Notes: a model not told the origin generated them from the letters alone. DNA of 14,543 nt from Sedimentisphaerales bacterium (GCA_016932145.1 JAFGDI010000047.1:1-14543), one strand, 5' to 3'. Positions 7,427 to 14,543 are shown, counted from the first letter of the stretch. Numbers and translations are program-made.

Positions 7427-8479
7427 ATGAATAATGAATTAAGGATAATTGATGCCAACTACAACCGCTGCCGGGAAGGGCTGCGGGTAATGGAAGAATA
7501 TTGCCGGTTTATAATTGATAATGAAGACTTAACTGCCCGTACTAAGGTGGTCAGGCATGAATTGTCCCGGCTTATTGACCTTATTCCAGCTCAGGCCAGA
7601 CTGCAACAGAGAAACACGCCCGGCGATGTCGGAACCGCTATCACTCTTGATAGTGAGGCTAGCCGCCAGAGTCTGTTTTCTGTGCTGACTGCTGCTACTT
7701 GCAGAGTTTCTGAGGCACTTCGGGCTATCGAAGAATTTGCCAAAATTTCATATCCAATTGTCGCATCTGGTATTGAACAGCTAAGATATCAATGCTATGA
7801 TCTCGAAAAAATGCTTTTTGCATCCTTTCAGCGTCGCAGGGTTTCTGAGGTCGCCCTTTATGTAATTCTCACTGAGGAGTATTGCCGGCATAACATAATC
7901 GACACCGCTAAGGCCGTTTTGGCCGGGGGGGCTGATTGTATCCAATATCGGCAGAAGGAATTTGCCGGGCAGCAGACTCTTGATACAACTTTGCTGATCG
8001 CTGAGCTTTGTCGTGAGTTCGATGCTCTTTTTATCGTTAATGACCGCTCTGACCTGGCCCTGGCCTCCAGGGCTGATGGTGTACATCTGGGGCAGGATGA
8101 CCTCCCGCCATTAGCGGCTAGAAGTATTATGGGACAATTCGCCATTTTAGGCAGAACTTGCCATAATCTTGACGAGGTTGCCCAGGCCAGACATGAAAAT
8201 ATTGACTACATTGGTATCGGATCCATTTTCGGCAGTGCTACAAAGCCTTCAGTGCCGCAAACTGGAACAGATTTTATTTCGGCTGCCAGGAAACTCTATC
8301 AGGGGGCGATCGTTGCTATTGGTGGTGTCACCGCTGATAATGCCGCTCTGGCTATTAATGCCGGGGCTGATGCCGTTTGTGTGTGTCAGGCGATCACTGC
8401 CCAAGACGACCCACGAAAGGCGACTGAATCGATCAAAAGTGTATTAAAACGAAATAAACATAACATTTGTACAGAATAA
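7427..8479 (+). CDS. thiE: Thiamine phosphate synthase with N-terminal ThiD2 domain
   Basis: ThiE joins HMP pyrophosphate and thiazole phosphate to give thiamine phosphate in the cytoplasm. This 350-aa version carries a ThiD2 domain at about residues 1-125 (RIIDANYNRCREGLRVMEEY, RHELSRLI, SEALRAIEEFAK), which is predicted to be an HMP-phosphate kinase. The ThiE TIM barrel spans 142-345. ThiE motifs are QYRQK (173-177), VNDRSDLAL (204-212), DGVHLGQDD (217-225), DYIGIGSIFGSATKP (260-274) and AIGGVT (297-302). The usual GxSxH strand motif reads GRTCH (242-246), so Cys replaces a small residue near the active site while the His is kept. The length is normal for the ThiD2-ThiE fusions of planctomycetes and cyanobacteria. 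The ribosome site is weak. galM follows 23 bases downstream, so the two are likely co-transcribed although metabolically unrelated. Confidence 0.9.
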   Translation: MNNELRIIDANYNRCREGLRVMEEYCRFIIDNEDLTARTKVVRHELSRLIDLIPAQARLQQRNTPGDVGTAITLDSEASRQSLFSVLTAATCRVSEALRAIEEFAKISYPIVASGIEQLRYQCYDLEKMLFASFQRRRVSEVALYVILTEEYCRHNIIDTAKAVLAGGADCIQYRQKEFAGQQTLDTTLLIAELCREFDALFIVNDRSDLALASRADGVHLGQDDLPPLAARSIMGQFAILGRTCHNLDEVAQARHENIDYIGIGSIFGSATKPSVPQTGTDFISAARKLYQGAIVAIGGVTADNAALAINAGADAVCVCQAITAQDDPRKATESIKSVLKRNKHNICTE

Positions 8480-8502
8480 GAAATGTAATATAAGAGGATA
8501 AT

Positions 8503-9579
8503 ATGGAAATAAGAAGTGAATCATTTGGCGTTATGGCTGATGGCAAACCGGTAGAACTTTTTACACTTTCTAATGATAATGGCCTTTCTGCTAAAATTAC
8601 CAATTTCGGCGGTATTCTTGTAGAAATGAACACGCCGGATAAGCATGGTAAACTCGACAATATTCAGCTTGGATTAGCCGACTATCAGGCATATACTTCT
8701 GAGCCTTACCTTTCCGCAGGATACTATCTTGGAGCTATTATCGGCAGGTATGGCAATCGTATTAAAAATGGAAAGTTCTCCATAGATGGCATAGATTATT
8801 CACTGTTTATCAATAATGGCCCTAACTCTCTGCATGGCGGTAAGGTCGGTTACGATAAACGACTCTGGGATGCTCAAATGCTCACTCGCAGTGATGCTGT
8901 TGCTCTTCAGCTTACTTTGACTGATGAAGATATGAATGAGGGATATCCAGGTAATCTCGATATTTCTGTAACTTACACTCTTAATAACGACAATGAGCTG
9001 CGCATGGAGTATTTCGCCATTACCGATAAACCAACAGTGGTAAATATGACTCAGCATAGTTATTGGAATCTCGCCGGGGCGGGCAATGGTAATATTTGTG
9101 GCCATGAACTGAAACTCTATTGTGATAAGTACACCCAGCCTGATGACAATCTCATCCCTACTGGCAAACTGATACCGGTTGCCGGAACGGAATATGATTT
9201 TACCTCGCCTAAATTGATTGGCAAGGACATTGATAAGCTGCCTTTTGGTTATGACCATAATTTTGTGATCCGCTCTAAGGGCTGTGATTCTGACCTGCCC
9301 AATTGCGAATTAGCTCCTGCTGCTGAACTCTTTGAGCCAGATACTGGTCGTTTTATGAATGTCAGCACTAATCAGCCGGGAGTTCAATGTTATACCGCCT
9401 TCTGGATGAATGGCTCAGTAAAAGACCGCAACGGCAAGCCACTTAATAAATTCGGGGGGGTATGTCTCGAAACTCAGCATTATCCTGATTCACCGAATCG
9501 CCCTGAATTCCCCACTACATTACTTTTGCCCAGCCAGACCTATCATCATCTGACTGTTCATAAATTTGGTGTAAGATAA
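8503..9579 (+). CDS. galM: Aldose 1-epimerase (galactose mutarotase)
   Basis: GalM interconverts the alpha and beta anomers of galactose and related sugars, feeding the Leloir pathway. The 358-aa sequence carries GRYGNRI (R86 for substrate binding), NSLHGG (H111), TQHSYWNLAG (H185, catalytic acid), GYDHNF (D251) and LETQHYPDSPN (E323, catalytic base). The spacing of R86, H111 and H185 matches that known for the Lactococcus enzyme. No signal peptide is present, so it is cytoplasmic. An AAGAGGA ribosome site lies 7 bases before the ATG. It is the second gene after thiE. No other galactose gene is in the window. No clear terminator follows it before the tRNA gene. Confidence 0.93.
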   Translation: MEIRSESFGVMADGKPVELFTLSNDNGLSAKITNFGGILVEMNTPDKHGKLDNIQLGLADYQAYTSEPYLSAGYYLGAIIGRYGNRIKNGKFSIDGIDYSLFINNGPNSLHGGKVGYDKRLWDAQMLTRSDAVALQLTLTDEDMNEGYPGNLDISVTYTLNNDNELRMEYFAITDKPTVVNMTQHSYWNLAGAGNGNICGHELKLYCDKYTQPDDNLIPTGKLIPVAGTEYDFTSPKLIGKDIDKLPFGYDHNFVIRSKGCDSDLPNCELAPAAELFEPDTGRFMNVSTNQPGVQCYTAFWMNGSVKDRNGKPLNKFGGVCLETQHYPDSPNRPEFPTTLLLPSQTYHHLTVHKFGVR

Positions 9580-9634
9580 TTGAAAATATAAGGTTATAAC
9601 TCGCTTTATCTGCTATGACATACAGTTTTAATCT

Positions 9635-9682
9635 AAGTTAACTCTTGACTTTTGACCTCTTTTCAGTTAACTTTCCTAATTC
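9635..9682 (+). promoter_or_regulatory. Possible promoter/operator region before tRNA-Arg
   Basis: Two -35-like hexamers repeat seven bases apart: TTGACT (9645-9650) and TTGACC (9652-9657). They lie inside an 8-pair inverted repeat, AAGTTAAC (9635-9642) with GTTAACTT (9666-9673). The -10 choices are poor: TAACTT at 9668 is 17 bases from the first hexamer, and TAATTC at 9677 is 19 bases from the second. Position, 45-80 bases before the tRNA, favours a promoter for the tRNA and the following fabZ genes. The evidence is suggestive only. Confidence 0.3.
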
Positions 9683-9717
9683 TGTATTTACAGATATGAG
9701 CTTCTTGTTAAGCTTAT

Positions 9718-9791
<74 letters not shown>

Positions 9792-9848
9792 AATATAGTT
9801 ATTTGAATTACTTAAGGTAATATTGGCTGGTTGTTCCGGCGGTAAAAA

Positions 9849-10316
9849 ATGAAATTTGTACTTATTGACAAGATAACTGAGCTTAAGGCTGGAGAATCTC
9901 TCAAGGCCGTTAAAAATGTCTCTCTCGCTGAAGAGTACCTCGCGGACCATTTCCCCGACTTCCCGGTTTTGCCAGGGGTAATGATGATTGAGGCTCTTAC
10001 TCAGGCAGCTGCAATGCTGGTTCATGTCTCCAGCGACTTTTCTCATAGTATGGTTGTCCTGGCTGAAGTTAAAAATGCCAAGTACAAGAGCTTTGTTAAG
10101 CCCGGTAATAGTCTTGAGATTAGCATTACTGCTAAAACTATCGGTCAGCAAACTAGTTCTTTTCTTGCTGAGGGATCTTGTCAGGGCAGGTCTATGGTTG
10201 AGGCCAGATTAGAGCTCAGACATTTTAACCTGGCTGATAAAGATAGTAAGCTCGCTGATATCGATGCAAAGCTCAAAGATGAATTCCGTAGAAGATACAA
10301 ACTTATGAGCCTCTGA
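9849..10316 (+). CDS. FabZ-like 3-hydroxyacyl-ACP dehydratase (first copy)
   Basis: This 155-aa hot-dog-fold protein is of the FabZ type, which dehydrates 3-hydroxyacyl-ACP to trans-2-enoyl-ACP in fatty acid synthesis. The catalytic His is in ADHFPDFPVLPGVMMIEAL (H34), and the partner Glu is E48, fourteen residues on, as in FabZ. The canonical PGV turn is intact. The C-terminus (about 126-155) is a charged Lys/Asp-rich helix extending past the typical family end. An acyl carrier protein gene starts 93 bases downstream and a second FabZ paralogue follows it. The exact substrate is unknown; a dedicated lipid pathway rather than the main FAS-II set is possible. The ATG at 9849 is preceded only by a weak GGCGGT site. 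Confidence 0.85.
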   Translation: MKFVLIDKITELKAGESLKAVKNVSLAEEYLADHFPDFPVLPGVMMIEALTQAAAMLVHVSSDFSHSMVVLAEVKNAKYKSFVKPGNSLEISITAKTIGQQTSSFLAEGSCQGRSMVEARLELRHFNLADKDSKLADIDAKLKDEFRRRYKLMSL

Positions 10317-10409
10317 TTTCATGCTCACTTAATTTAGATTAACATTATTATTTTGCGGCACTGTAGCCGTAGTTACAATAAAAACAAACCGACGGAGGTT
10401 CGACTGATA

Positions 10410-10799
10410 ATGTCAATGGATCGTAATGAAATAGCTGAAAAGGTACAGGAAATTCTGGTTGACGCACTGGGTGTTGATGATGACGAAGTAACCGAAAGTG
10501 CCACTCTTATGGGTGACCTCGGTGCTGAGAGTATCGACTTCCTAGAAATAGTTTTCCATCTGGAAAAGGCTTTTGATATTAAGGTTCCCCGTGAAGAGCT
10601 TTTCCCGGCTGAACTGGCTTCCAATGAGGCTTATGTCTCTGGTGGTAAACTCACTGCTGCCGGTATCGATAAACTCAAAACTTCTATGCCACATCTGGTT
10701 TTAGGCGATTTTGAAAGTAATCCGGATGTCAACAAGATCAGCGACCTGTTTACTGTTGGCTCTGTTATAAATTTTGTTGCCGGAAAGGTTAATGCCTGA
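10410..10799 (+). CDS. Acyl carrier protein with a long insertion before its last helix
   Basis: The protein carries growing acyl chains on a 4'-phosphopantetheine arm. The attachment site is S41 in MGDLGAESIDFLEIVFHLE, the standard ACP helix-II motif. The N-terminal helix (residues 4-21) and the acidic loop GVDDDEVTE are also typical. At 129 aa it is some 50 residues longer than ordinary ACPs. The extra segment (about 67-113) sits between the helix II/III region (FDIKVPREELFP) and the last helix (FTVGSVINFVAGKV). I recall similar long ACPs from planctomycetes but cannot verify this here. The start at 10410 is chosen because GGAGG (10394-10398) lies 11 bases ahead; upstream in-frame codons lack such a site. 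It is flanked on both sides by FabZ-like genes that probably use it as a partner. Confidence 0.88.
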   Translation: MSMDRNEIAEKVQEILVDALGVDDDEVTESATLMGDLGAESIDFLEIVFHLEKAFDIKVPREELFPAELASNEAYVSGGKLTAAGIDKLKTSMPHLVLGDFESNPDVNKISDLFTVGSVINFVAGKVNA

Positions 10800-10828
10800 T
10801 CTGCTAAATTTTACAGGCGATATTTATA

Positions 10829-11308
10829 ATGCGTTGGATTTGGATCGATAAATTTACCGAGTTTGAGCCGGGTAAGCGGGCCGTTTCTCTTAAGAATGTC
10901 ACGCTGGCCGAAGAGCATCTGCATGACCATTTCCCTGGTTATCCTACTATGCCAGCTTCTATCATGATCGAAGCTATGGCCCAGACTGGCGGCATTCTCG
11001 TTGGCTACGAGCGAAAGTTCAAAGAAAAGGTTATTTTGGCAAAAATCAATAAAGCCACCTTTTATGAGATCGTTCGACCTGGAGAATCCCTTATCCTGGA
11101 AGCAGTTATAGATAATATTGCAGATGAGGCTGCCAGTATTACCGGAACCATTAAAAGCGGTGATACTCTTGTTGCTGATATTAAGATGATGTTCAGTCAT
11201 ATTGATAATAATATGGCCGGGCTCGAATTCCCGCAGGAAAATTTCGTTTTTAATGACCAGTTCCTGGGACTCTTAAGATTTTATCTGCCTGCTGATGTGG
11301 TTATCTGA
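10829..11308 (+). CDS. FabZ-like dehydratase paralogue (second copy, altered active-site turn)
   Basis: This 159-aa hot-dog-fold protein aligns along its length with the first copy (IDKFTEFEPGK, LKNVTLAEEHL). The catalytic His and Glu are kept at the same positions (H34 in DHFPGYP, E48 in IMIEAMAQ). The glycine turn after PxMP is changed: PTMPASIMIEAM instead of PVMPGVMMIEAL. FabZ forms an active site from both chains of a dimer, so this paralogue may pair with the first copy. Alternatively it may have another substrate or lack dehydratase activity; these are inferences. The gene starts 29 bases after the ACP stop with a weak AGG site and is followed by a strong terminator. Confidence 0.8.
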   Translation: MRWIWIDKFTEFEPGKRAVSLKNVTLAEEHLHDHFPGYPTMPASIMIEAMAQTGGILVGYERKFKEKVILAKINKATFYEIVRPGESLILEAVIDNIADEAASITGTIKSGDTLVADIKMMFSHIDNNMAGLEFPQENFVFNDQFLGLLRFYLPADVVI

Positions 11309-11352
11309 GTGTGCTTCAGATAACTTAAAGCTGAATTAACTGGTTTTATTAT

Positions 11353-11406
11353 AATCCGCTATTTATGTGCCATATCTTAAACTGGCAGGTAAATAGCGGA
11401 TTTTTT
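11353..11406 (+). terminator. Strong intrinsic terminator after the FabZ-ACP-FabZ genes
   Basis: AATCCGCTATTTA (11353-11365) pairs perfectly with TAAATAGCGGATT (11390-11402). The stem continues inward through a G-T pair, one mismatch and TGCCA/TGGCA (11368-11372/11383-11387). Six T follow at 11401-11406. It lies 45 bases past the second FabZ stop and would close the tRNA-FabZ-ACP-FabZ transcription unit. Confidence 0.9.
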
Positions 11407-11586
11407 ATGAATTATATGCTTTTATATGTCCCTTACTGATTAATAGCTGGGTGTAATTGTCCTATTCCTGTCTCTTGAGTGCTGTCTTTGTCAGGAAAAT
11501 ATAAAAAAATATTATTTTATTTCAAAAAAAAGGATTTTTTAGGGCATTAGTTGATAGTTGCCAGATTAAATCTGTTAACATTTTTT

Positions 11587-11820
11587 TTGACAAATTAAGA
11601 TTTTTATATGAATTGGGAATTTTCATATAGTTGCATTTGCTTGTAGTTTAAGCAGGTGGCAGCAAAACGACATTGTGTATAGCAGGTTTTTCTGCTGGTG
11701 CGCAACGACTTTTAATTAGTGTTCAAGTATTCTCGTTTTGTGTTTTGTGTTTCCGAATTGTGTTTTGAATTGATAATAATGGAACAGCGACCCTGGAGGC
11801 TCTGTTCCATTGTTATTTTA
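11587..11820 (+). ncRNA. Candidate small transcript or long leader before the MFS gene
   Basis: A perfect -35 hexamer TTGACA (11587-11592), a hairpin AGCAG/CTGCT (11681-11685/11692-11696) and a terminator-like hairpin lie in order. The terminator-like stem is AATGGAACAG/CTGTTCCATT (11778-11787/11802-11811) with a GTTATTTT tail. Together they would give a non-coding RNA of about 200 bases. The -10 hexamer is poor (TGAATT at 11609), so the promoter is uncertain. AGCAGGT occurs twice (11651-11657, 11681-11687). No known sRNA family is recognised. The rest of 11407-12012 is AT-rich with long A and T tracts and holds no convincing gene. Confidence 0.3.
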
Positions 11821-12012
11821 AAAAGTAATCATTTTGTTCTGAGTTTTAAGCAGAAAATGTCTGGTAAAAGTTTGCCTGTCCAAACCACCATTTCCCTGTT
11901 GCATAAAAAATTATTATTGATTATATTGCTGGTTACCTGATAGGCCGGAGTTACCGGTCTGGCGGTATTATTGCTACTGCCAGTTATTAAGTTTCAGGTG
12001 GGAGAGTTTTTT

Positions 12013-13254
12013 ATGATCAATGATCCTGCTCAGGAACAGTCTGTTCAGCCGGCCTTTAATTTGGGGCAGCTGAGTCAGTGGCCCCAGCTTCTGCTGCTTA
12101 CTTTTATACACTTTTCTATCGATAGTTACATGGGTATGATCCCGGCGCTAATGCCCGGCATAATCGCTCACTTCGGTATTACCGTTATCCAGAGCGTCTC
12201 CCTTATCATTATACCTTCTCTGCTGGTTAATATTGTTCAGCTTGCCGTTGGGCACACCAGAGCAGGAAAGAACTTCCCCCTTTTTATTTATATTGGCGGT
12301 GTATTGACCATTTGCGGTGGAGCCATCAATTTCGCCCCCGTTGGCGATGCTGCCTTTTTCTGGCTTATGCTTTTGTTTTGCCTTAGTGCCGTAGGCGTCG
12401 GTCTTACCCACCCGGAATGTTTTCGGGCGGTTCATGGCCTTGACCGTATTATTCCAGAGGCCAGTACCGCTACTTTTATGATCGGTGGTCAGTTTGGCTA
12501 TGGGTTAGGGGCCTGGCTCACTGCCTTTCTGGTTGTCAAAATGGGTTTTGCCGGCTTGTGGCTTATGTCGCTGGCCGTTGTTATCATGTTGATACTTACC
12601 GTTTTGTTACGCATTCAGCTACCGGTAGAATCTCAGGCAAAGGTCAAGACTGACTCCTCTGAACATACTGGCCAAACGCTTTCTTTCTGGCCTATATGGT
12701 TAATGGTGCTGCCCGCCGCTGTTACCTGCTCAGTTTTTCTCAGTTTATTACCGCAGCGGCTCAGCGAAATGGGTTTCCCACTCGACTTTGGCGGCTATTG
12801 CCACTGGATGTTTATGGGCGGCTCTGTTGCCGGTCTTATCTTTTGGTCTGCACTCACCAGGAAGGTCAATACGGTATTGTGTATGACTCTGGCATTTGCT
12901 ATTGGTACGCCCATTTTGTTTGCCTATATGTTCTTTATGCAGTATGAGTTATCGGCCTGGCTGCTGGTCTTTTCGGGTGGCTGTCTTATGGCACCATTTA
13001 CTTTACTGGTCAAAGAAGCTCGTTTTGCTCAGGGCTTTAACCTGGGTGGTCGTATGGCTTTGGCGGCAGGGGGAACCTGGCTGGTTTCCAATCTGGCCTT
13101 TTTCGGCATAAGCTATGCCTTTAAGCGATTCAGTACCGAAGCCATGCTTATCAAGTACGGCATAGACTATAGCTGGACAGCTTCTCTGCTTTCAGCCATC
13201 ATCGGCCTCTGGATCTGGAAAAAACACTGCAATCTGGCCTTCTGGCGCATCTGA
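12013..13254 (+). CDS. Major facilitator superfamily transporter, resembling the fosmidomycin-resistance (Fsr) group
   Basis: The 413-aa inner-membrane protein shows about twelve hydrophobic spans in two groups of six: roughly 24-46, 54-78, 88-105, 112-134, 150-176, 180-200, then 224-246, 261-283, 287-309, 313-336, 346-370 and 386-403. A charged cytoplasmic loop (about 201-222) lies in the middle. This is the standard MFS layout. The LTHPECFRAVHGLD segment at 131-144 resembles the HPxG region of Fsr-like efflux proteins, hence the tentative subgroup; the substrate is unknown. The start is placed at 12013 because GGTGGGAGAG lies 7 bases ahead. An upstream in-frame start at 11971 would add 14 residues and lacks such a site. 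No partner gene is adjacent. It follows a long non-coding region and has no strong terminator behind it; only a 6-pair stem without a T run is seen at 13275-13302. Confidence 0.8.
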   Translation: MINDPAQEQSVQPAFNLGQLSQWPQLLLLTFIHFSIDSYMGMIPALMPGIIAHFGITVIQSVSLIIIPSLLVNIVQLAVGHTRAGKNFPLFIYIGGVLTICGGAINFAPVGDAAFFWLMLLFCLSAVGVGLTHPECFRAVHGLDRIIPEASTATFMIGGQFGYGLGAWLTAFLVVKMGFAGLWLMSLAVVIMLILTVLLRIQLPVESQAKVKTDSSEHTGQTLSFWPIWLMVLPAAVTCSVFLSLLPQRLSEMGFPLDFGGYCHWMFMGGSVAGLIFWSALTRKVNTVLCMTLAFAIGTPILFAYMFFMQYELSAWLLVFSGGCLMAPFTLLVKEARFAQGFNLGGRMALAAGGTWLVSNLAFFGISYAFKRFSTEAMLIKYGIDYSWTASLLSAIIGLWIWKKHCNLAFWRI

Positions 13255-13509
13255 GCCTAGCCCCTGGCAGCGATGAGCCCCAGCTCGGCATCAAATGGGC
13301 TCCACCCCCAGAGTCTGGACGAATATCTGAACCATAAGAATTAATATATAGTGTTTCTGGTACTATAAACGATCGCAATTATCAGTATGCTGCGCAATCG
13401 CAGTATTGCTCTTCTAAATCCCTGTAGGGAAATAAGATACATGTACTATATGTATATGTAATTCTATCCTGCAGAATGTTGTTATTTATGCTTGTTTATT
13501 TTTCTTAGC

Positions 13510-13555
13510 GTTTGTAACAATTTGGCAAATAAGAGTTAACAACCAATTTACAAAC
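13510..13555. repeat. Imperfect hairpin in the MFS-GLUG intergenic region
   Basis: GTTTGTAA (13510-13517) pairs with TTACAAAC (13548-13555). After a small internal loop, TTGG (13522-13525) pairs with CCAA (13543-13546). No T-run follows. Its role is unknown. Other local symmetries in 13255-13700 (TACATGTA at 13438-13445) are short, and no gene or known RNA was found there. Confidence 0.3.
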
Positions 13556-13604
13556 AGTCGAACATTTAAATAAAACTAGTATCGAGCGAAGCGAGAAACC
13601 TGAG

Positions 13605-13632
13605 CTTATTTCTTATTTCTTGTTTCTTATTA
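13605..13632. repeat. Four tandem 7-base repeats (CTTATTT type)
   Basis: CTTATTT, CTTATTT, CTTGTTT and CTTATTA follow each other without gaps. They lie 11 bases after a CGAGCGAAGCGAG sequence at 13583-13595. This is a simple-sequence tract in the non-coding region upstream of the GLUG-repeat gene, placed before its promoter rather than between promoter and start. Confidence 0.7.
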
Positions 13633-13688
13633 CTCTTGGCTGCGGCTTGACCGCCCTAAGTGTATGTATATAATTTTGCAAAATTAGC

Positions 13689-13717
13689 TTGGTAGCTCCA
13701 GCTTAAAATAGTATAAT
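13689..13717 (+). promoter_or_regulatory. Sigma-70-type promoter of the GLUG-repeat gene
   Basis: TTGGTA (13689-13694) and a perfect TATAAT (13712-13717) are separated by 17 bases, the optimal spacing. Transcription would begin near 13724. That gives a leader of about 85 bases containing the palindrome TATGCGCATA (13729-13738) and a GGGAG ribosome site (13801-13805) 5 bases before the ATG. Confidence 0.6.
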
Positions 13718-13810
13718 ATACCCTGTGTTATGCGCATAGCATGGTCGCATGTCTTTGCCAATGAGTTGTTTGAATACTATATAACTTAATTAACTGTTTT
13801 GGGAGTACTT

Positions 13811-14543
13811 ATGTACAGTTGTGTCAAATTAAGAAATCTGTTTCTGGTATCATTGGTCTGTTTATTAGCCTTAACCTCGTTAGCTCAGAGCCAAACCCGA
13901 TACTCCGGCGGTGCAGGCACGGCCCAAAGCCCCTACGAGATAGCCACAGCCCAGGACCTCATCGACCTGGGCATCAATACCGGCGATTATGGCAAACATT
14001 TCATCATGACCGAAAATATCGATCTGGCCGGGCGGGTGTTTGATAAGGCGGTTATTGCGGCTGATAGCCAGTTTGCAGGCAGTTTCAATGGTAATGATCA
14101 TACTATTAGCAATCTGACTATCCACACTCAAGGTAATGCAGGTTTGTTTGGCTATCTTGGTTCTGGCTCCAATGTTACGAAACTTTCATTGGAAAATATT
14201 GATATAACAGGTAGTTCTGCCGGTGGATTATCTGGTGGAATATGTGGAAGTAATCGTGGAAAAATATCAATTTGCAGTATATCCGGGCAGATAGGTGGTG
14301 GTGGAGAACTTGGTGGTTTGTGTGGCTACAATTACGGTACGATCAGAAATTCGTATTCTACCGCCATGGTCAGTGTGGCTTTTGGTGATGTTGGTGGTTT
14401 ATGTGGGTATAATTATGGAACAATAACTGGATGTTTTGCTTCAGGTATTGTAGAAGGAAGCATTTCTATACATTCAAATAGGTTTTTATGCGTAGGTGGG
14501 CTTGTTGGTACAAATGGCGCGACAGTGATGGATTCTTACTCCA
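13811..14543 (+). CDS. Secreted GLUG-repeat protein, 5' part only
   Basis: The reading frame is open from ATG 13811 to the window edge (244 codons seen) and continues beyond. Residues 1-28 form a signal peptide (basic KLR, then FLVSLVCLLALTSLAQS). Next come YSGGAGTAQSPYEIATAQDL (31-50) and NTGDYGKHFIMTENIDLAG (56-74), a head common on large secreted proteins of Phycisphaerae and on GLUG/M26-type proteins. From about 110, glycine-rich repeats with the GLUG pattern follow: GLFGYLGSG, GGLSGGICGSNRGKI, GGLCGYNYGTI twice, and GGLVGTNGATV. These are expected to build a beta-solenoid. Likely role is as a surface or extracellular adhesin-like or matrix protein; the C-terminal domains are not in view. 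Codons in the head are mostly C-ending while the repeats favour T- and A-ending codons. A good promoter and a GGGAG site support the start. Confidence 0.8.
   Translation, partial: MYSCVKLRNLFLVSLVCLLALTSLAQSQTRYSGGAGTAQSPYEIATAQDLIDLGINTGDYGKHFIMTENIDLAGRVFDKAVIAADSQFAGSFNGNDHTISNLTIHTQGNAGLFGYLGSGSNVTKLSLENIDITGSSAGGLSGGICGSNRGKISICSISGQIGGGGELGGLCGYNYGTIRNSYSTAMVSVAFGDVGGLCGYNYGTITGCFASGIVEGSISIHSNRFLCVGGLVGTNGATVMDSYS

Noticed and set aside
10353..10409. N-terminal extension of the acyl carrier protein
   Set aside because: The extra residues precede the GGAGG ribosome site and are not ACP-like; the ATG at 10410 fits both spacing and family.
11719..11940. 73-aa plus-strand ORF in the gap before the MFS gene
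   Set aside because: It has no ribosome site, is low-complexity with runs of hydrophobic and Leu residues late, and runs through the hairpin at 11778-11811.
13583..13632. CRISPR-like repeats
   Set aside because: The only repeats are adjacent 7-base units without spacers; there are no direct repeats of CRISPR length and no cas genes.

Overview
The window looks like chromosomal DNA of a planctomycete, most likely an anaerobic member of the Phycisphaerae/Sedimentisphaerales group. This is inferred from family knowledge, not a database hit. The pointers are a secreted multidomain glycoside hydrolase ending in a short planctomycete-style dockerin, a secreted GLUG-repeat protein opening with a 'YSGGAGTAQSPYEIATAQDL' type head, a ThiD2-ThiE fusion, a stand-alone LigD-type phosphoesterase domain, and an over-long acyl carrier protein flanked by two FabZ-like proteins. 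No transposase, integrase, phage gene or CRISPR array is visible.

Layout: 1-280 holds a terminator for an upstream gene and a stretch (113-226) that can fold into nested stems. 281-1613 (+) is a probable two-gene unit: a double cysteine-cluster (YkgJ-like) protein and a LigD-type 3'-phosphoesterase domain protein. It converges on a large minus-strand gene (1648-4983) for a secreted GH128-like hydrolase with two LamG domains, two Ig-like domains and a dockerin; a 49-codon open frame lies immediately upstream of it. A strong terminator (5337-5373) ends the next minus-strand gene, an HDOD-domain protein (5399-7135). This gene is divergent from thiE-galM (7427-9579, +). Then come tRNA-Arg(CCU), fabZ-like 1, a 129-aa acyl carrier protein and fabZ-like 2 (9718-11308), closed by a strong intrinsic terminator (11353-11406). 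A roughly 600-base non-coding stretch contains signs of a small transcript. It is followed by an MFS transporter (12013-13254), a 556-base non-coding region with a good promoter at its end, and the 5' part of a secreted GLUG-repeat gene that runs off the window.

Functionally the genes are mostly unrelated housekeeping and accessory units. Polysaccharide use is represented by the GH128-like enzyme and GalM. Cofactor synthesis is represented by ThiE. The FabZ-ACP-FabZ cassette suggests a lipid or acyl-chain pathway whose ketosynthase lies elsewhere. The most unusual items are this cassette (with a modified active-site motif in the second FabZ and a roughly 47-residue insertion in the ACP), the nested RNA-like fold before the YkgJ gene, and the candidate small transcript before the MFS gene. 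I do not see an obvious new defence or mobile system.
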